This document shows positions 20,178 through 27,179 of a DNA stretch of 57,798 nt, piece by piece. The stretch covers positions 1 through 57,798 of IMG/VR virus record IMGVR_UViG_3300006802_000110; one strand, 5' to 3'. The position numbers were made by a program, and so were the translations under genes. The stretch is from a virus. The stretch's first letter is position 1. Every line of letters starts with the position of its first letter. The notes under the pieces are model-generated. The model had not been told where the DNA came from. It was given only the letters and a program-made list of their open reading frames with translations, and did no database searches.

Positions 20178-20648
20178 ATGATTACCAGAGAACAACTAGA
20201 GCAAGAAGTATTGCGACTTAAACATGAATTGTCGGTCACGATTCCACAGGAAATTAAGAACGCTGTGGAGTTGGGCGACCTGCGGGAAAATTCAGAATAT
20301 TCTGCTGCATTGGAAAAACAACATTTTGTTGGAGTACGATTGGAGCAGATGATGAATCGACTTCGTGCGTACCAAGATATTGATACGTCCAAGATTCCAC
20401 GAGACAGGGTGGGTATTGGGTCAGTAGTCAAGGTGCGAAACCTACGGACGGATAAGATCGAATATTTTAAAGTTGTTATGCACGACATTCAGGATGACGC
20501 AGATGAGAAGATTGTCGAAGTCACCATGAATTCCCCGATTGGTAAAACGCTCATGGGGTGTCAGCAAAAAGACGAGGTAACAGTACATCTTCCAACGAGT
20601 ACGGTTAGTTATCGTGTTCTTCAAATTACTACTATACACGATTTATAA
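20178..20648 (+). CDS. greA: GreA/GreB-family transcription elongation factor
   Basis: A 156-residue full-length Gre factor. The N-terminal coiled coil (about 1-70) carries the signature G-D-L-R-E-N-S-E-Y-S-A-A-L-E (about 34-47), whose Asp and Glu at the coil tip bind Mg2+ and trigger RNA cleavage by stalled RNA polymerase; they are intact. The C-terminal FKBP-like domain (about 80-150) includes G-S-V-V-K-V and N-S-P-I-G-K-T-L-M-G. Bacterial GreA is about 158 residues, so nothing is missing. The start is ATG 20178 (or TTG 20172); the RBS is weak. A phage copy may adapt host polymerase for phage templates or rescue arrested complexes. Confidence 0.92.
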   Translation: MITREQLEQEVLRLKHELSVTIPQEIKNAVELGDLRENSEYSAALEKQHFVGVRLEQMMNRLRAYQDIDTSKIPRDRVGIGSVVKVRNLRTDKIEYFKVVMHDIQDDADEKIVEVTMNSPIGKTLMGCQQKDEVTVHLPTSTVSYRVLQITTIHDL

Positions 20649-20654
20649 AACCCC

Positions 20655-20686
20655 TTGACTTTTTAAACCCATATATTTATATTTAG
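20655..20686 (+). promoter_or_regulatory. combined sigma70-type promoter and late-box-like element
   Basis: TTGACT (20655-20660), 17-base spacer, TATATT (20678-20683). The -10 is inside TATTTATATTTAG (20674-20686), which also fits the candidate late box, 36 bases before the ATG at 20710. It likely serves the two small membrane genes and the tmRNA. Confidence 0.7.
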
Positions 20687-20709
20687 AATCCCTACGCAGG
20701 AGAATGGTT

Positions 20710-20925
20710 ATGAGTGACACGGAAAAACGATATGTGACTGTAGATTTTGGCCCATCAACGTTGATTTTTTTGACGATCACGTTGTTGTCCGTACTCAAGG
20801 TCATGGGATATATTCAGGCACCGTGGTATCTGATTTTATCGCCGGTGTTCGTAGTTGTTGTACTTGCAGTTGGTATCATTCTGTATACATTTGTAAAACT
20901 GTTGAAGAACTACTTTTTTAATTAG
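20710..20925 (+). CDS. two-span membrane protein
   Basis: A 71-residue membrane protein with GGAGAATGGTT before the ATG at 20710. A short polar start (MSDTEKRYVTVDFG) precedes two hydrophobic segments (about 15-32, TLIFLTITLLSVLKVMGY, and 38-60, WYLILSPVFVVVVLAVGIILY). It ends with KLLKNYFFN. The layout is that of small phage membrane peptides of no known function. It lies in one transcript with the next gene and the tmRNA. Confidence 0.65.
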   Translation: MSDTEKRYVTVDFGPSTLIFLTITLLSVLKVMGYIQAPWYLILSPVFVVVVLAVGIILYTFVKLLKNYFFN

Positions 20926-20934
20926 GAGTCGCAC

Positions 20935-21123
20935 ATGAGTATCATTACATGGATTCTGGCCATTATCGCAGTGGTTGCTATGGTAACGTTTATCGTTAAA
21001 TCACAAACGACAGTTACCCCAGCTCCGTCAAACCTTGGTGAAGGTGGTGGTGATTCGGGTAAGGGTGTGTACACCGACCCCAACGAAACTCCAACCAAGT
21101 CGAAGAGACAACCAAAACTTTAA
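20935..21123 (+). CDS. 62-residue single-span membrane protein
   Basis: A small membrane-anchored protein with AGGAGTCGCAC before the ATG at 20935. One hydrophobic segment (about 4-20, ITWILAIIAVVAMVTFI) is followed by a flexible Pro/Gly-rich tail (TPAPSNLGEGGGDSGKG) and a basic end (KSKRQPKL). No homology recognised. It ends six bases before the 5' end of the tmRNA, so both probably come from the same primary transcript. Confidence 0.65.
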   Translation: MSIITWILAIIAVVAMVTFIVKSQTTVTPAPSNLGEGGGDSGKGVYTDPNETPTKSKRQPKL

Positions 21124-21129
21124 TCTAAC

Positions 21130-21469
21130 GGGCGCGCCCGGTTTCGACAGGGAACAAAAAATAGCATGTTGCGTGTAGGGATTGACACTATTCCCCATTA
21201 GTGTTAACTTAATAAACGCCAACGAAACTTTGGCCCTAGCCGCGTAATACGCGCTAGTCCTACTACATGAATCTTACGGCGTGTAACTAGGATCGACAGT
21301 AAGGTATGGGTGTTCGGAGGGTTACGAACGGACATCGGCATCAGTAACTAGGTAATACTAAGTTGGTTATCATATCTTATTATTATTGAAATACGAAACG
21401 ATAACTACACACGTAGACGCATCTGTGAGTATGTTGCTCTGCACGAGGGTTCGACTCCCTCCGCGTTCA
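21130..21469 (+). ncRNA. ssrA: tmRNA (ssrA) encoded by the phage
   Basis: One-piece transfer-messenger RNA of about 340 nt. The 5' end GGGCGCG pairs with CGCGTTC at the 3' end (including G3.U70, needed for alanine charging), discriminator A, no CCA. The 5' segment carries the tmRNA-typical GGTTTCGAC, and the T arm GAGGG-TTCGACT-CCCTC is present. An open frame near 21220 (GCC AAC GAA ACT TTG GCC CTA GCC GCG TAA) encodes the proteolysis tag ANETLALAA, ending in the characteristic LAA. The regions around it form likely pseudoknots. It would rescue ribosomes stalled on host or phage mRNAs and tag their products. Confidence 0.93.
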
Positions 21470-21493
21470 CTTATATTTCCCGTCAGGTCCATA

Positions 21494-21506
21494 CTATTTA
21501 TAGTAG
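21494..21506 (+). promoter_or_regulatory. candidate late promoter box
   Basis: CTATTTATAGTAG, 32 bases before the ATG of the HNH gene at 21527; no -35 element visible. It is followed by GTACC. Confidence 0.5.
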
Positions 21507-21526
21507 GTACCTAAACGGAGAATATT

Positions 21527-22060
21527 ATGAAAGTTCAATTAATTTGTAGTTTTTGCGGAAACCCTTTTCAAAAAGAAAAAAGTGAATACAATAGACGAAT
21601 AAGATTGGGTTCATCTAACTTCTTTTGTTCATCTGCATGTGCAGGAAAAGTTGTTGGTGGTTGGGATAAAGTACGTAAAGTTGCAGAAAAAAATAATACT
21701 CTGTACGATATATCAAAACATTCAAGTAATAAAAAAGACGAATATAGTTTATTTCGGCCTCATTTTAGAAGAATAAAACGTAGAAAACATGAACACAATG
21801 TCACGCTGGATGATTTAAAAGAACAATGGAACATACAATCGGGAAAATGTGCTTATTCAAAAGTTCAATTAATATCAACAAATTTGGATGTAAAGCACAA
21901 CATTTCACCAATATATTTAGCGTCATTAGATAGAATAGATTCGAATAAGGGATATGTTAAGGGAAATATACAATGGATCAGTGCGGCAATGAATCATGCT
22001 AAAAATTCAATGTCTCACGAAGAAACTTTAAAATTGTGTGAAATACTAAAAGATGTGTAA
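21527..22060 (+). CDS. HNH endonuclease with zinc finger
   Basis: A 177-residue protein. The N-terminus has a C-x2-C ... C-x3-C zinc module (ICSFCGNPF ... FCSSAC), followed by a Lys/Arg-rich linker. The C-terminal half (about 105-165) matches phage HNH-type nucleases: G-K-C-A-Y-S, then A-S-L-D-R-I-D-S-N-K-G-Y-V-K-G-N-I-Q-W-I. The D-R-I-D-x-x-K-G-Y motif is typical. It is much more AT-rich than its neighbours and sits just downstream of the tmRNA, a position often colonised by homing endonucleases. A candidate late box precedes it. Confidence 0.85.
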   Translation: MKVQLICSFCGNPFQKEKSEYNRRIRLGSSNFFCSSACAGKVVGGWDKVRKVAEKNNTLYDISKHSSNKKDEYSLFRPHFRRIKRRKHEHNVTLDDLKEQWNIQSGKCAYSKVQLISTNLDVKHNISPIYLASLDRIDSNKGYVKGNIQWISAAMNHAKNSMSHEETLKLCEILKDV

Positions 22061-22096
22061 TGACACATATATGCAAAACCCTCTCAAGGACAGGTT

Positions 22097-22468
22097 ATGA
22101 TCAATCTGATTAACGCAATTTACGATCACGCAACAGAGCAGATGGAGGAGATTGATGAAACTATTCAAGCGTATAATGACAAGATTATTGCGCTCCGAAG
22201 AGAACGAGACGCCATCGCTGCACTCTACGATGTTGCAAAACAATATCGGGAAGACGCTGGATCACGTTATGTTCCAGTATTGGGTCAACGAAGTGCAGTC
22301 TACAACGTCCCTCGACCAGCTACTCTCAATGCTCCCCTTGTTAATCAACTTAGAGAAATCCGTCAAGGTAGGGCAACCAGTGAAGGATCTATACCCACAA
22401 CTGCGGCTGCTGCAGTTGCTGAAAATCAAAGTGTACAATCATCTAATTTATCTCATCACATTTTCTAA
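22097..22468 (+). CDS. coiled-coil protein of unknown function
   Basis: A 123-residue protein with AAGGACAGG before the ATG at 22097. Residues 1-55 are a strongly charged coiled-coil (DHATEQMEEIDETIQAY, DKIIALRRERDAIAAL). Residues 60-123 are low in hydrophobicity, Ala/Ser/Gln-rich. There is no membrane or signal segment. An overlapping frame (22155-22472) has a better RBS (GGAGGAG) and could be a second product, so this region is uncertain. Its codon choice looks like neighbouring genes, which is why this frame is preferred. Confidence 0.55.
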   Translation: MINLINAIYDHATEQMEEIDETIQAYNDKIIALRRERDAIAALYDVAKQYREDAGSRYVPVLGQRSAVYNVPRPATLNAPLVNQLREIRQGRATSEGSIPTTAAAAVAENQSVQSSNLSHHIF

Positions 22469-22478
22469 GTGAGGATTT

Positions 22479-22865
22479 ATGCGGAAACGCGGAACACGTT
22501 CATTGACACAATCTCAGGCAAATAAAGTTCGTGGTCAGCAGTATCTTGGATGTGACAAGTGTGGGGACGATGTGTTGGTTGGACAGGATGTTGGCGTAGT
22601 GATTTGCGATTGGTGCGTTCAGGGCATGGTACCACCGCCCGTACAACCCGTGGTAAAGCCAAAGTCCGACAAGCCACGTGGCTGGCATTTTAAAAAGTAT
22701 TTTGAACATGATGGGGTGGTCTATTCACATGGTGAGGTTGTCACCGATAGTAAGGTGATTGCCGAACTTAAAAAGGAGAACAAGCCGGAAAAGAAGGTTG
22801 TGCGAAAGACCAAGACCAAGACCGCTAAGAAACGAGGGCGTAAACATGCTCGTTCTACCACGTAA
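22479..22865 (+). CDS. zinc-ribbon protein with Lys/Arg-rich tail
   Basis: A 128-residue protein. Residues 25-47 hold a treble-clef/ribbon C-D-K-C ... C-D-W-C pair, then a Pro-rich segment, an R-G-W-H-F-K-K-Y-F section (Trp and aromatic-rich, about 67-75) and a basic C-terminus (KKVVRKTKTKTAKKRGRK). It looks like a nucleic-acid-binding protein, possibly an RNA or DNA chaperone. The ATG at 22479 has GTGAGGATTT upstream. The end overlaps the next gene's start by 20 bases. Confidence 0.7.
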   Translation: MRKRGTRSLTQSQANKVRGQQYLGCDKCGDDVLVGQDVGVVICDWCVQGMVPPPVQPVVKPKSDKPRGWHFKKYFEHDGVVYSHGEVVTDSKVIAELKKENKPEKKVVRKTKTKTAKKRGRKHARSTT

Positions 22866-23157
22866 GTCCGCAAAAATTTGGGACAAGTTCATCAGAGAAA
22901 ACAGAACCTTAGTATATCGGTACATGGTGCGACAGATCATTAAGGGTATTCAAAACAATGACAGTATTGTGGAATTGTTTGAATTCGAAGGTAGTGATGT
23001 CAGAGCATGGGTACCCAAAGCAAATTACCTACAGACACTACAAGAAGCATTGCGGGTATTTATCGAAGCAGAAGCATACGAAGATGCAGCAAGAGTAGCA
23101 GAATTAATTAATACACATTATATCGATCAAATTATTAAAGATACATCTACGGAGTGA
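22846..23157 (+). CDS. small helical protein with UVR-like segment
   Basis: A 103-residue protein starting at the ATG at 22846 with GAGGGCGTA upstream, overlapping the preceding gene. It starts L-V-L-P-R-K-S-A-K-I-W-D-K-F, has F-E-F-E-G-S-D-V-R-A-W-V-P-K in the middle, and a helix pair A-L-R-V-F-I-E-A-E-A-Y-E-D-A-A-R-V-A (about 74-91). The last resembles a UVR-type helical hairpin, which in UvrB and ClpC partners mediates protein contact. The stop overlaps the next gene. No family identified beyond that resemblance. Confidence 0.6.
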   Translation: MLVLPRKSAKIWDKFIRENRTLVYRYMVRQIIKGIQNNDSIVELFEFEGSDVRAWVPKANYLQTLQEALRVFIEAEAYEDAARVAELINTHYIDQIIKDTSTE

Positions 23158-23159
23158 CT

Positions 23160-23708
23160 ATGGAGTTTGAAACAACCCGATGCGTTGTTCTCAATGCCAC
23201 ATATGAGCCGCTCTCCGTGGTACCTTCCAAAAGAGCGTTATTGTTAGTGCTGGAGGGAAAGGCGACAGTCGTCGAAGAACATCCCTTTCTCGTTGTGCGA
23301 TCCATTCGACAAGCGTTTAAAGTACCAGTGATGGTGGCGCTAAAAGCATTTGTACGAGGACGAAAAGTATTTCATACCAAAGCCGCCCTAACGCAGCGGA
23401 ACCTCTTTATTCGTGACAATCATACCTGTCAGTACTGCGGTCGGCACAAGTCCGATTTCCGCAGCCATGAATTCTTGACCCGTGATCATGTGATCCCTGA
23501 ATGTCGTGGGGGTACAACCACGTGGGAGAATTTGGTGACGGCATGTTCGTCATGTAACAATAAGAAAGCAGATTTTGATTTGGAAAAAGTCAATATGCGG
23601 TTATTGAAGAAACCTGCAGTTCCAACATTATTCGAACTCTGGATGAAACACGCACAACGGCGCATGTCACAACATTCACCACACGACCTAAAGGTTATTT
23701 ATGTTTAA
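23160..23708 (+). CDS. HNH endonuclease family protein
   Basis: A 182-residue HNH nuclease of the 'bacterial HNH endonuclease' type. The N-terminal part has L-N-A-T-Y-E-P-L (about 11-18), the usual start of these enzymes. The active-site region has C-Q-Y-C-G-R-H, F-L-T-R-D-H-V-I-P (His and Asp) and N-L-V-T-A-C-S-S-C-N-N-K-K (about 88-140), so both the zinc-binding Cys pairs and HNH residues are present. The ATG at 23160 has GGAG five bases upstream. It is more likely a resident phage nuclease than a mobile element because codon use is like its neighbours. Confidence 0.9.
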   Translation: MEFETTRCVVLNATYEPLSVVPSKRALLLVLEGKATVVEEHPFLVVRSIRQAFKVPVMVALKAFVRGRKVFHTKAALTQRNLFIRDNHTCQYCGRHKSDFRSHEFLTRDHVIPECRGGTTTWENLVTACSSCNNKKADFDLEKVNMRLLKKPAVPTLFELWMKHAQRRMSQHSPHDLKVIYV

Positions 23709-24342
23709 TATCGAACAAACCGAAGAAAAGATTCAGCAAGATTACAACAAGTTAATGGAGTATCTCCAAGCCGATCCTCGTTGGGAACAGCTGGAACCAT
23801 TGTACGCCGTGTTACAGGATGAGCTGATGACCGCTCCAGCGTCCGGGAAGGTACACTTTCACAACGCCTTCCCCGGCGGATATCTGGATCACGTGCTTCG
23901 TGTCACCGATACCGCATTGAAGATCGCTGGCTTGTACAAGCAGATGGAAGGTGACATCAATTTCACCAAACAAGAGGTGATCTTCGCCGCATTGCATCAC
24001 GACCTTGGCAAGCTGGGCAATCCGGATGAAGGCCCCTATTATGTGGAGCAGGATTCTGATTGGCACAGGAAGCGTGGTGAACTGTATCGTCACAATGACA
24101 ATCTTCAATACATGAAGGCTCCTGAACGTGGATTATTCATGCTTCAAAAACATGGCGTTCAGATCACGCAAAATGAATGGTTAGCGATCAAGCTCTCTGA
24201 CGGGCTATATGACGAAGGTAGTAAAGCATATCTGGTGAATTACGCCCCATATGCGATGAAAACCAATTTACCGTATATTATTCACTGGGCTGACCACATT
24301 TCCAGCCGGGTTGAAAACGACAAGACGCGGTTCTCAATCTGA
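23701..24342 (+). CDS. HD-domain phosphohydrolase
   Basis: A 213-residue HD-superfamily enzyme. The metal site is visible: H-N-A-F-P-G-G-Y-L-D-H-V-L-R-V (about 52-66), A-A-L-H-H-D-L-G-K-L-G (about 97-107, the H-D motif), and further His/Asp at the C-terminal end (I-I-H-W-A-D-H-I-S-S-R). Such phage HD proteins may hydrolyse nucleotides or cyclic nucleotides. The substrate cannot be told. The start overlaps the stop of the HNH gene by eight bases. It is the last gene before a candidate late box. Confidence 0.88.
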   Translation: MFNIEQTEEKIQQDYNKLMEYLQADPRWEQLEPLYAVLQDELMTAPASGKVHFHNAFPGGYLDHVLRVTDTALKIAGLYKQMEGDINFTKQEVIFAALHHDLGKLGNPDEGPYYVEQDSDWHRKRGELYRHNDNLQYMKAPERGLFMLQKHGVQITQNEWLAIKLSDGLYDEGSKAYLVNYAPYAMKTNLPYIIHWADHISSRVENDKTRFSI

Positions 24343-24363
24343 TAATTTTTTGATCAAAACATA

Positions 24364-24375
24364 TATTTATATTAG
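24364..24375 (+). promoter_or_regulatory. candidate late promoter box
   Basis: TATTTATATTAG, 83 bases before the Hsp20 gene, with no TTGACA-like element at the right distance. An AGGGA/TCCCT hairpin lies between it and the gene. Confidence 0.45.
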
Positions 24376-24446
24376 GGATGTCCTTTGGGAGTCCCTACTT
24401 ACGTCACTCATGGTGAGGACGTTTACATACAATAAGGAGAAATCTT

Positions 24447-24950
24447 ATGACTCGTAAGTGGGTAGCGCACTCTGTGCCAGCAACGGTTTTAGCAAAGGAA
24501 TACGAATTCAACAAAGACAATTGGGTTACATCGTTTGATAAGTTCTTTGATGACGCATTCCGTGGAAGTTTTCCAGACTTTCACAAGACGTTTGGAATCG
24601 ATCCCTTCAGCAAGGCAGCATATCCGAAGGTAAATGTGATTTCACACGATGATCAAATTGAAATTCAAGCCGAAATCGCCGGGTATACCAAGGATGATAT
24701 TTCGGTTGAGGTCGAGGAGGATATCCTCAGTATTGTAGGAAAGGCATCACAAGCAACTGAGCAAACTGATAAATCTGTTTATCTGCTTCGTGAATTGAAG
24801 CGTAGCGCATTTAGTCGCTCATTTAGACTCAGTGACAACTTGGATGCCGAAAAGATCGACGCCACTTTCAAGGACGGGCTCTTAACACTAGTGATTCCAC
24901 GAAAGACCAAGGTAGAGATCTCGAAGGTCAGCAAGGTTACAATCAAGTAG
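24447..24950 (+). CDS. small heat-shock protein (Hsp20)
   Basis: A 167-residue small heat-shock protein with an alpha-crystallin domain at about 52-152. Key features: a P-K-V-N-V start, E-I-A-G-Y-T-K-D-D-I-S-V-E-V (first half of the domain), S-R-S-F-R-L and a G-L-L-T-L-V-I-P-R final motif with a C-terminal V-E-I-S-K-V-S-K (I-x-V-like tail). The N-terminal arm contains F-D-K-F-F-D-D. Hsp20 genes are frequent in T4-like cyanophages and probably protect virion proteins during late expression. AAGGAG precedes the ATG. Confidence 0.93.
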   Translation: MTRKWVAHSVPATVLAKEYEFNKDNWVTSFDKFFDDAFRGSFPDFHKTFGIDPFSKAAYPKVNVISHDDQIEIQAEIAGYTKDDISVEVEEDILSIVGKASQATEQTDKSVYLLRELKRSAFSRSFRLSDNLDAEKIDATFKDGLLTLVIPRKTKVEISKVSKVTIK

Positions 24951-24976
24951 TTCAACCATTTACAACGGAGGATATT

Positions 24977-25042
24977 ATGATGTGTAGTTGTGGATGTGTT
25001 TATTGCACTTGTGGTTGTGGAAACGTAACTTCTAACTACTAA
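24977..25042 (+). CDS. 21-residue Cys-rich micropeptide
   Basis: A very short open frame with an excellent RBS (GGAGG, 7 bases before the ATG). The peptide has six cysteines in C-x-C-x-C-x2-C-x-C-x-C spacing (MMCSCGCVYCTCGCG), resembling a minimal metallothionein-like metal-binding motif, then a polar tail. It lies directly downstream of the Hsp20 gene. A nine-base inverted repeat AACGTAACT/AGTTACGTT overlaps its end. Coding is supported only by the RBS and Cys pattern, and no family is recognised. Confidence 0.5.
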   Translation: MMCSCGCVYCTCGCGNVTSNY

Positions 25043-25097
25043 GGGGGTGATCCTTAACAGTTACGTTCCACGCTAACTCAATCACATGGAGAAAAAT

Positions 25098-25135
25098 ACG
25101 CGACTGAGGGAGCCAGCTTCTTCAGTCGCGTTTTT
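25098..25135 (+). terminator. rho-independent terminator, possibly bidirectional
   Basis: A perfect 10-bp stem ACGCGACTGA/TCAGTCGCGT (25098-25107 and 25122-25131), 14-base loop, followed by a T run (25131-25135) and preceded by AAAAAT on the other strand. It ends the Hsp20/micropeptide transcript. It lies inside the reading-frame extension of the next gene. Confidence 0.8.
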
Positions 25136-25142
25136 ACCTTAT

Positions 25143-26219
25143 ATGAAGAAATTTGTTTCACTGATCACATTGACATCATTGACCGCATTGTTCGTCGCCA
25201 TGTGTGCTGCAGTATTTTCGGTGACGGGTATTGCGACATTGTTTGCTGGTGCGGCATTGAGTGCAGCAGTCATGGCAGCAGCACTTGAATTAGGAAAAAT
25301 CGTCAGCATCTCGTTTTTATATCAGTATTGGGAAAAAATCCCACGAACGTTGAAGGGATATTTAACCGTTGCTAGTGTAGTCTTAATGTTGATTACGTCT
25401 GCTGGTATTTACGGATATCTTTCTGCTGCATATGCAAAGGTTGCCGCGACACCATTACAATTGACGGCAGATATTAAAGCAACCGAAGGTCGTATCCAAA
25501 CCGTAGAACAAGACATTGACCGGAAGAATCAACGATTAAACCAGTTAATTGAACTCCGTTCACAGCAAGAAACACGATTGGATGCGTTGGTTTCCAAAAG
25601 TACCACAGGAAACAATACGACCATTCGTTCCGCACAAAATTCATTGAATCAAGCAGATAGAAATGTTACAACGTTACAAAACGAAATTACTCAATTATCC
25701 AAAGTTCGTGATAGTTTAAATACAATAAGTATTCAAAAAAACGTTGATATCGAAACAAATGGTGATATCGGAACGTTTGTGTATATCGCAAAGGTTTTTA
25801 ACGTATCACTTGACACGGTGGTAAAATGGTTTACATTGATTATTGTGTTGGTATTTGACCCACTTGCTGTAGCGTTGGTGATCGCAGTAAATTTCTTGTT
25901 AAAGCAGGGTAAGTCGAACGAAAACGATGTTACGGAAAAAAAGCAAATCGAAGAATTGTTTGATCACACAACGGCTGACAACAAAGAACCATACGAGGTA
26001 TATGTCGCAGAAGTACCAAAACAAGAACCAGCCACAGAAACGATAGAACAACCCCCAACGCAACCAGAAACCAAACCACAGGTGTCAGATACTCCACCGA
26101 TGGGAAATGATCCACAATACTTCTTGCGGGGAGATTTTGATTGGAGTAAAAGAGATACGTGGGAAAATTATCGACCAGCAGTAAATTACTATAATAACTA
26201 CATAGCTCCACGGCAGTAA
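25143..26219 (+). CDS. multi-span membrane protein with central coiled coil
   Basis: A 358-residue membrane protein. I used the ATG at 25143; the frame is open from 25086, but that extension contains a strong terminator. Membrane segments lie at about 4-30, 35-60 and 75-98. A coiled coil spans about 105-190 (TEGRIQTVEQDIDRKN, ITQLSKVRDSLNTI). A final segment at about 222-248 contains F-D-P-L-A-V-A-L-V-I-A-V-N. A disordered, Pro/Thr/Glu-rich cytoplasmic tail follows (EQPPTQPETKPQ). Similar proteins with the F-D-P-L-A-V-A-L-V-I-A motif occur in large aquatic phages without known function. Confidence 0.7.
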   Translation: MKKFVSLITLTSLTALFVAMCAAVFSVTGIATLFAGAALSAAVMAAALELGKIVSISFLYQYWEKIPRTLKGYLTVASVVLMLITSAGIYGYLSAAYAKVAATPLQLTADIKATEGRIQTVEQDIDRKNQRLNQLIELRSQQETRLDALVSKSTTGNNTTIRSAQNSLNQADRNVTTLQNEITQLSKVRDSLNTISIQKNVDIETNGDIGTFVYIAKVFNVSLDTVVKWFTLIIVLVFDPLAVALVIAVNFLLKQGKSNENDVTEKKQIEELFDHTTADNKEPYEVYVAEVPKQEPATETIEQPPTQPETKPQVSDTPPMGNDPQYFLRGDFDWSKRDTWENYRPAVNYYNNYIAPRQ

Positions 26220-26224
26220 CCCCC

Positions 26225-26253
26225 TTGACAAATACCCTATAACGTATTATATT
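26225..26253 (+). promoter_or_regulatory. sigma70-type promoter
   Basis: TTGACA (26225-26230), 17-base spacer, TATATT (26248-26253). The start would be about 26260, 20 bases before the ATG of the UVDE-like gene. Confidence 0.8.
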
Positions 26254-26279
26254 TAAACATCTTCCGCAAGTAGGTTTTT

Positions 26280-27179
26280 ATGCCTCATAACGTTGGTTAT
26301 TGTTGTATAAACGTCGAACTCGGTAAACAAAAAATTACCACGGGCCGGGGAATGATCCAACGGACGTTCAGAGAAAAAGGTTTGAGCTACGCATCCGAAC
26401 TTGCTCTCAAGAACACCGAAGACCTTATCAAGATCATTCAATGGAACGCTGACCATGACATCAACGTGTTTCGTATGGGATCGGGCATCTTCCCGTGGGG
26501 TACAGAATACAATCCGACAAGTCTCAAAGACTATTTTCAGATTGTCAGTAATTTGGAAAAGGCTGGTAATCTAGCGTATAAGACAGGTCAACGTATTACG
26601 TGTCATCCCGATCATTTTGTGAAATTGGCGTCCCTGAAAGAGCCAGTGATCCTGAACTCCCTCAAAGACCTTGAACTCCATTCACTTGTCTTTGACTATA
26701 TGGGACTGAGTACGACCCCGTACAACGCAATCAACATTCATGTAGGGATGAACTACTCCGAAGAAACCGCAGACCGATGGTTAAAAAATTTCGCACGACT
26801 GTCAGAAACTTGTCGTAACCGCATGACTGTCGAGAATGACGATAAAGCGTCTGGGTTTTCTGTGGTTCAATTGTTTACACACATTTATAGTGCAGTCGGT
26901 ATTCCAATTACGTTTGATTATTTCCATCATCAGTTTCATACCGATGGATTGAGTACCCAAGACGCAGCAGAATTGGCCGCAGGAACATGGCCCGAAAGTA
27001 TCACCCCGTTATTTCATTATAGTGAATCAAAAAATCTAAACGAAGGTGTGAAGGGGAACCCCCGAGCCCACGCAGATTATGTGTATACGAAGATTGATGA
27101 TTTTGGTTTATTCCTAGACATTGACTTGGAAGCAAAAGCAAAAGAACAAGCCCTCTTTACCTATAGGTCACTTTTATGA
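26280..27179 (+). CDS. UV-damage endonuclease (UVDE/UvsE type)
   Basis: A 299-residue protein of the UVDE (UvsE) TIM-barrel family, which nicks DNA 5' of pyrimidine dimers. Typical elements: a G-Y-C-C-I-N start, F-R-M-G-S-G-I-F-P-W-G-T-E (about 66-78), R-I-T-C-H-P-D-H-F (about 115-123), N-I-H-V-G (about 157-161), V-E-N-D-D (about 185-189), F-D-Y-F-H-H-Q-F-H (about 219-227) and H-Y-S-E-S (about 249-253). The metal-binding His, Glu and Asp are conserved. Length is in the usual range. In the same operon as the GT2 and IMPDH genes, whose starts overlap in series. Confidence 0.92.
   Translation: MPHNVGYCCINVELGKQKITTGRGMIQRTFREKGLSYASELALKNTEDLIKIIQWNADHDINVFRMGSGIFPWGTEYNPTSLKDYFQIVSNLEKAGNLAYKTGQRITCHPDHFVKLASLKEPVILNSLKDLELHSLVFDYMGLSTTPYNAINIHVGMNYSEETADRWLKNFARLSETCRNRMTVENDDKASGFSVVQLFTHIYSAVGIPITFDYFHHQFHTDGLSTQDAAELAAGTWPESITPLFHYSESKNLNEGVKGNPRAHADYVYTKIDDFGLFLDIDLEAKAKEQALFTYRSLL

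Noticed and set aside
21150-21230. An alternative tmRNA tag starting just after AAAAAATAG.
   Set aside because: That frame gives a tag not ending in LAA-like residues, while the later frame gives ANETLALAA and a stop.
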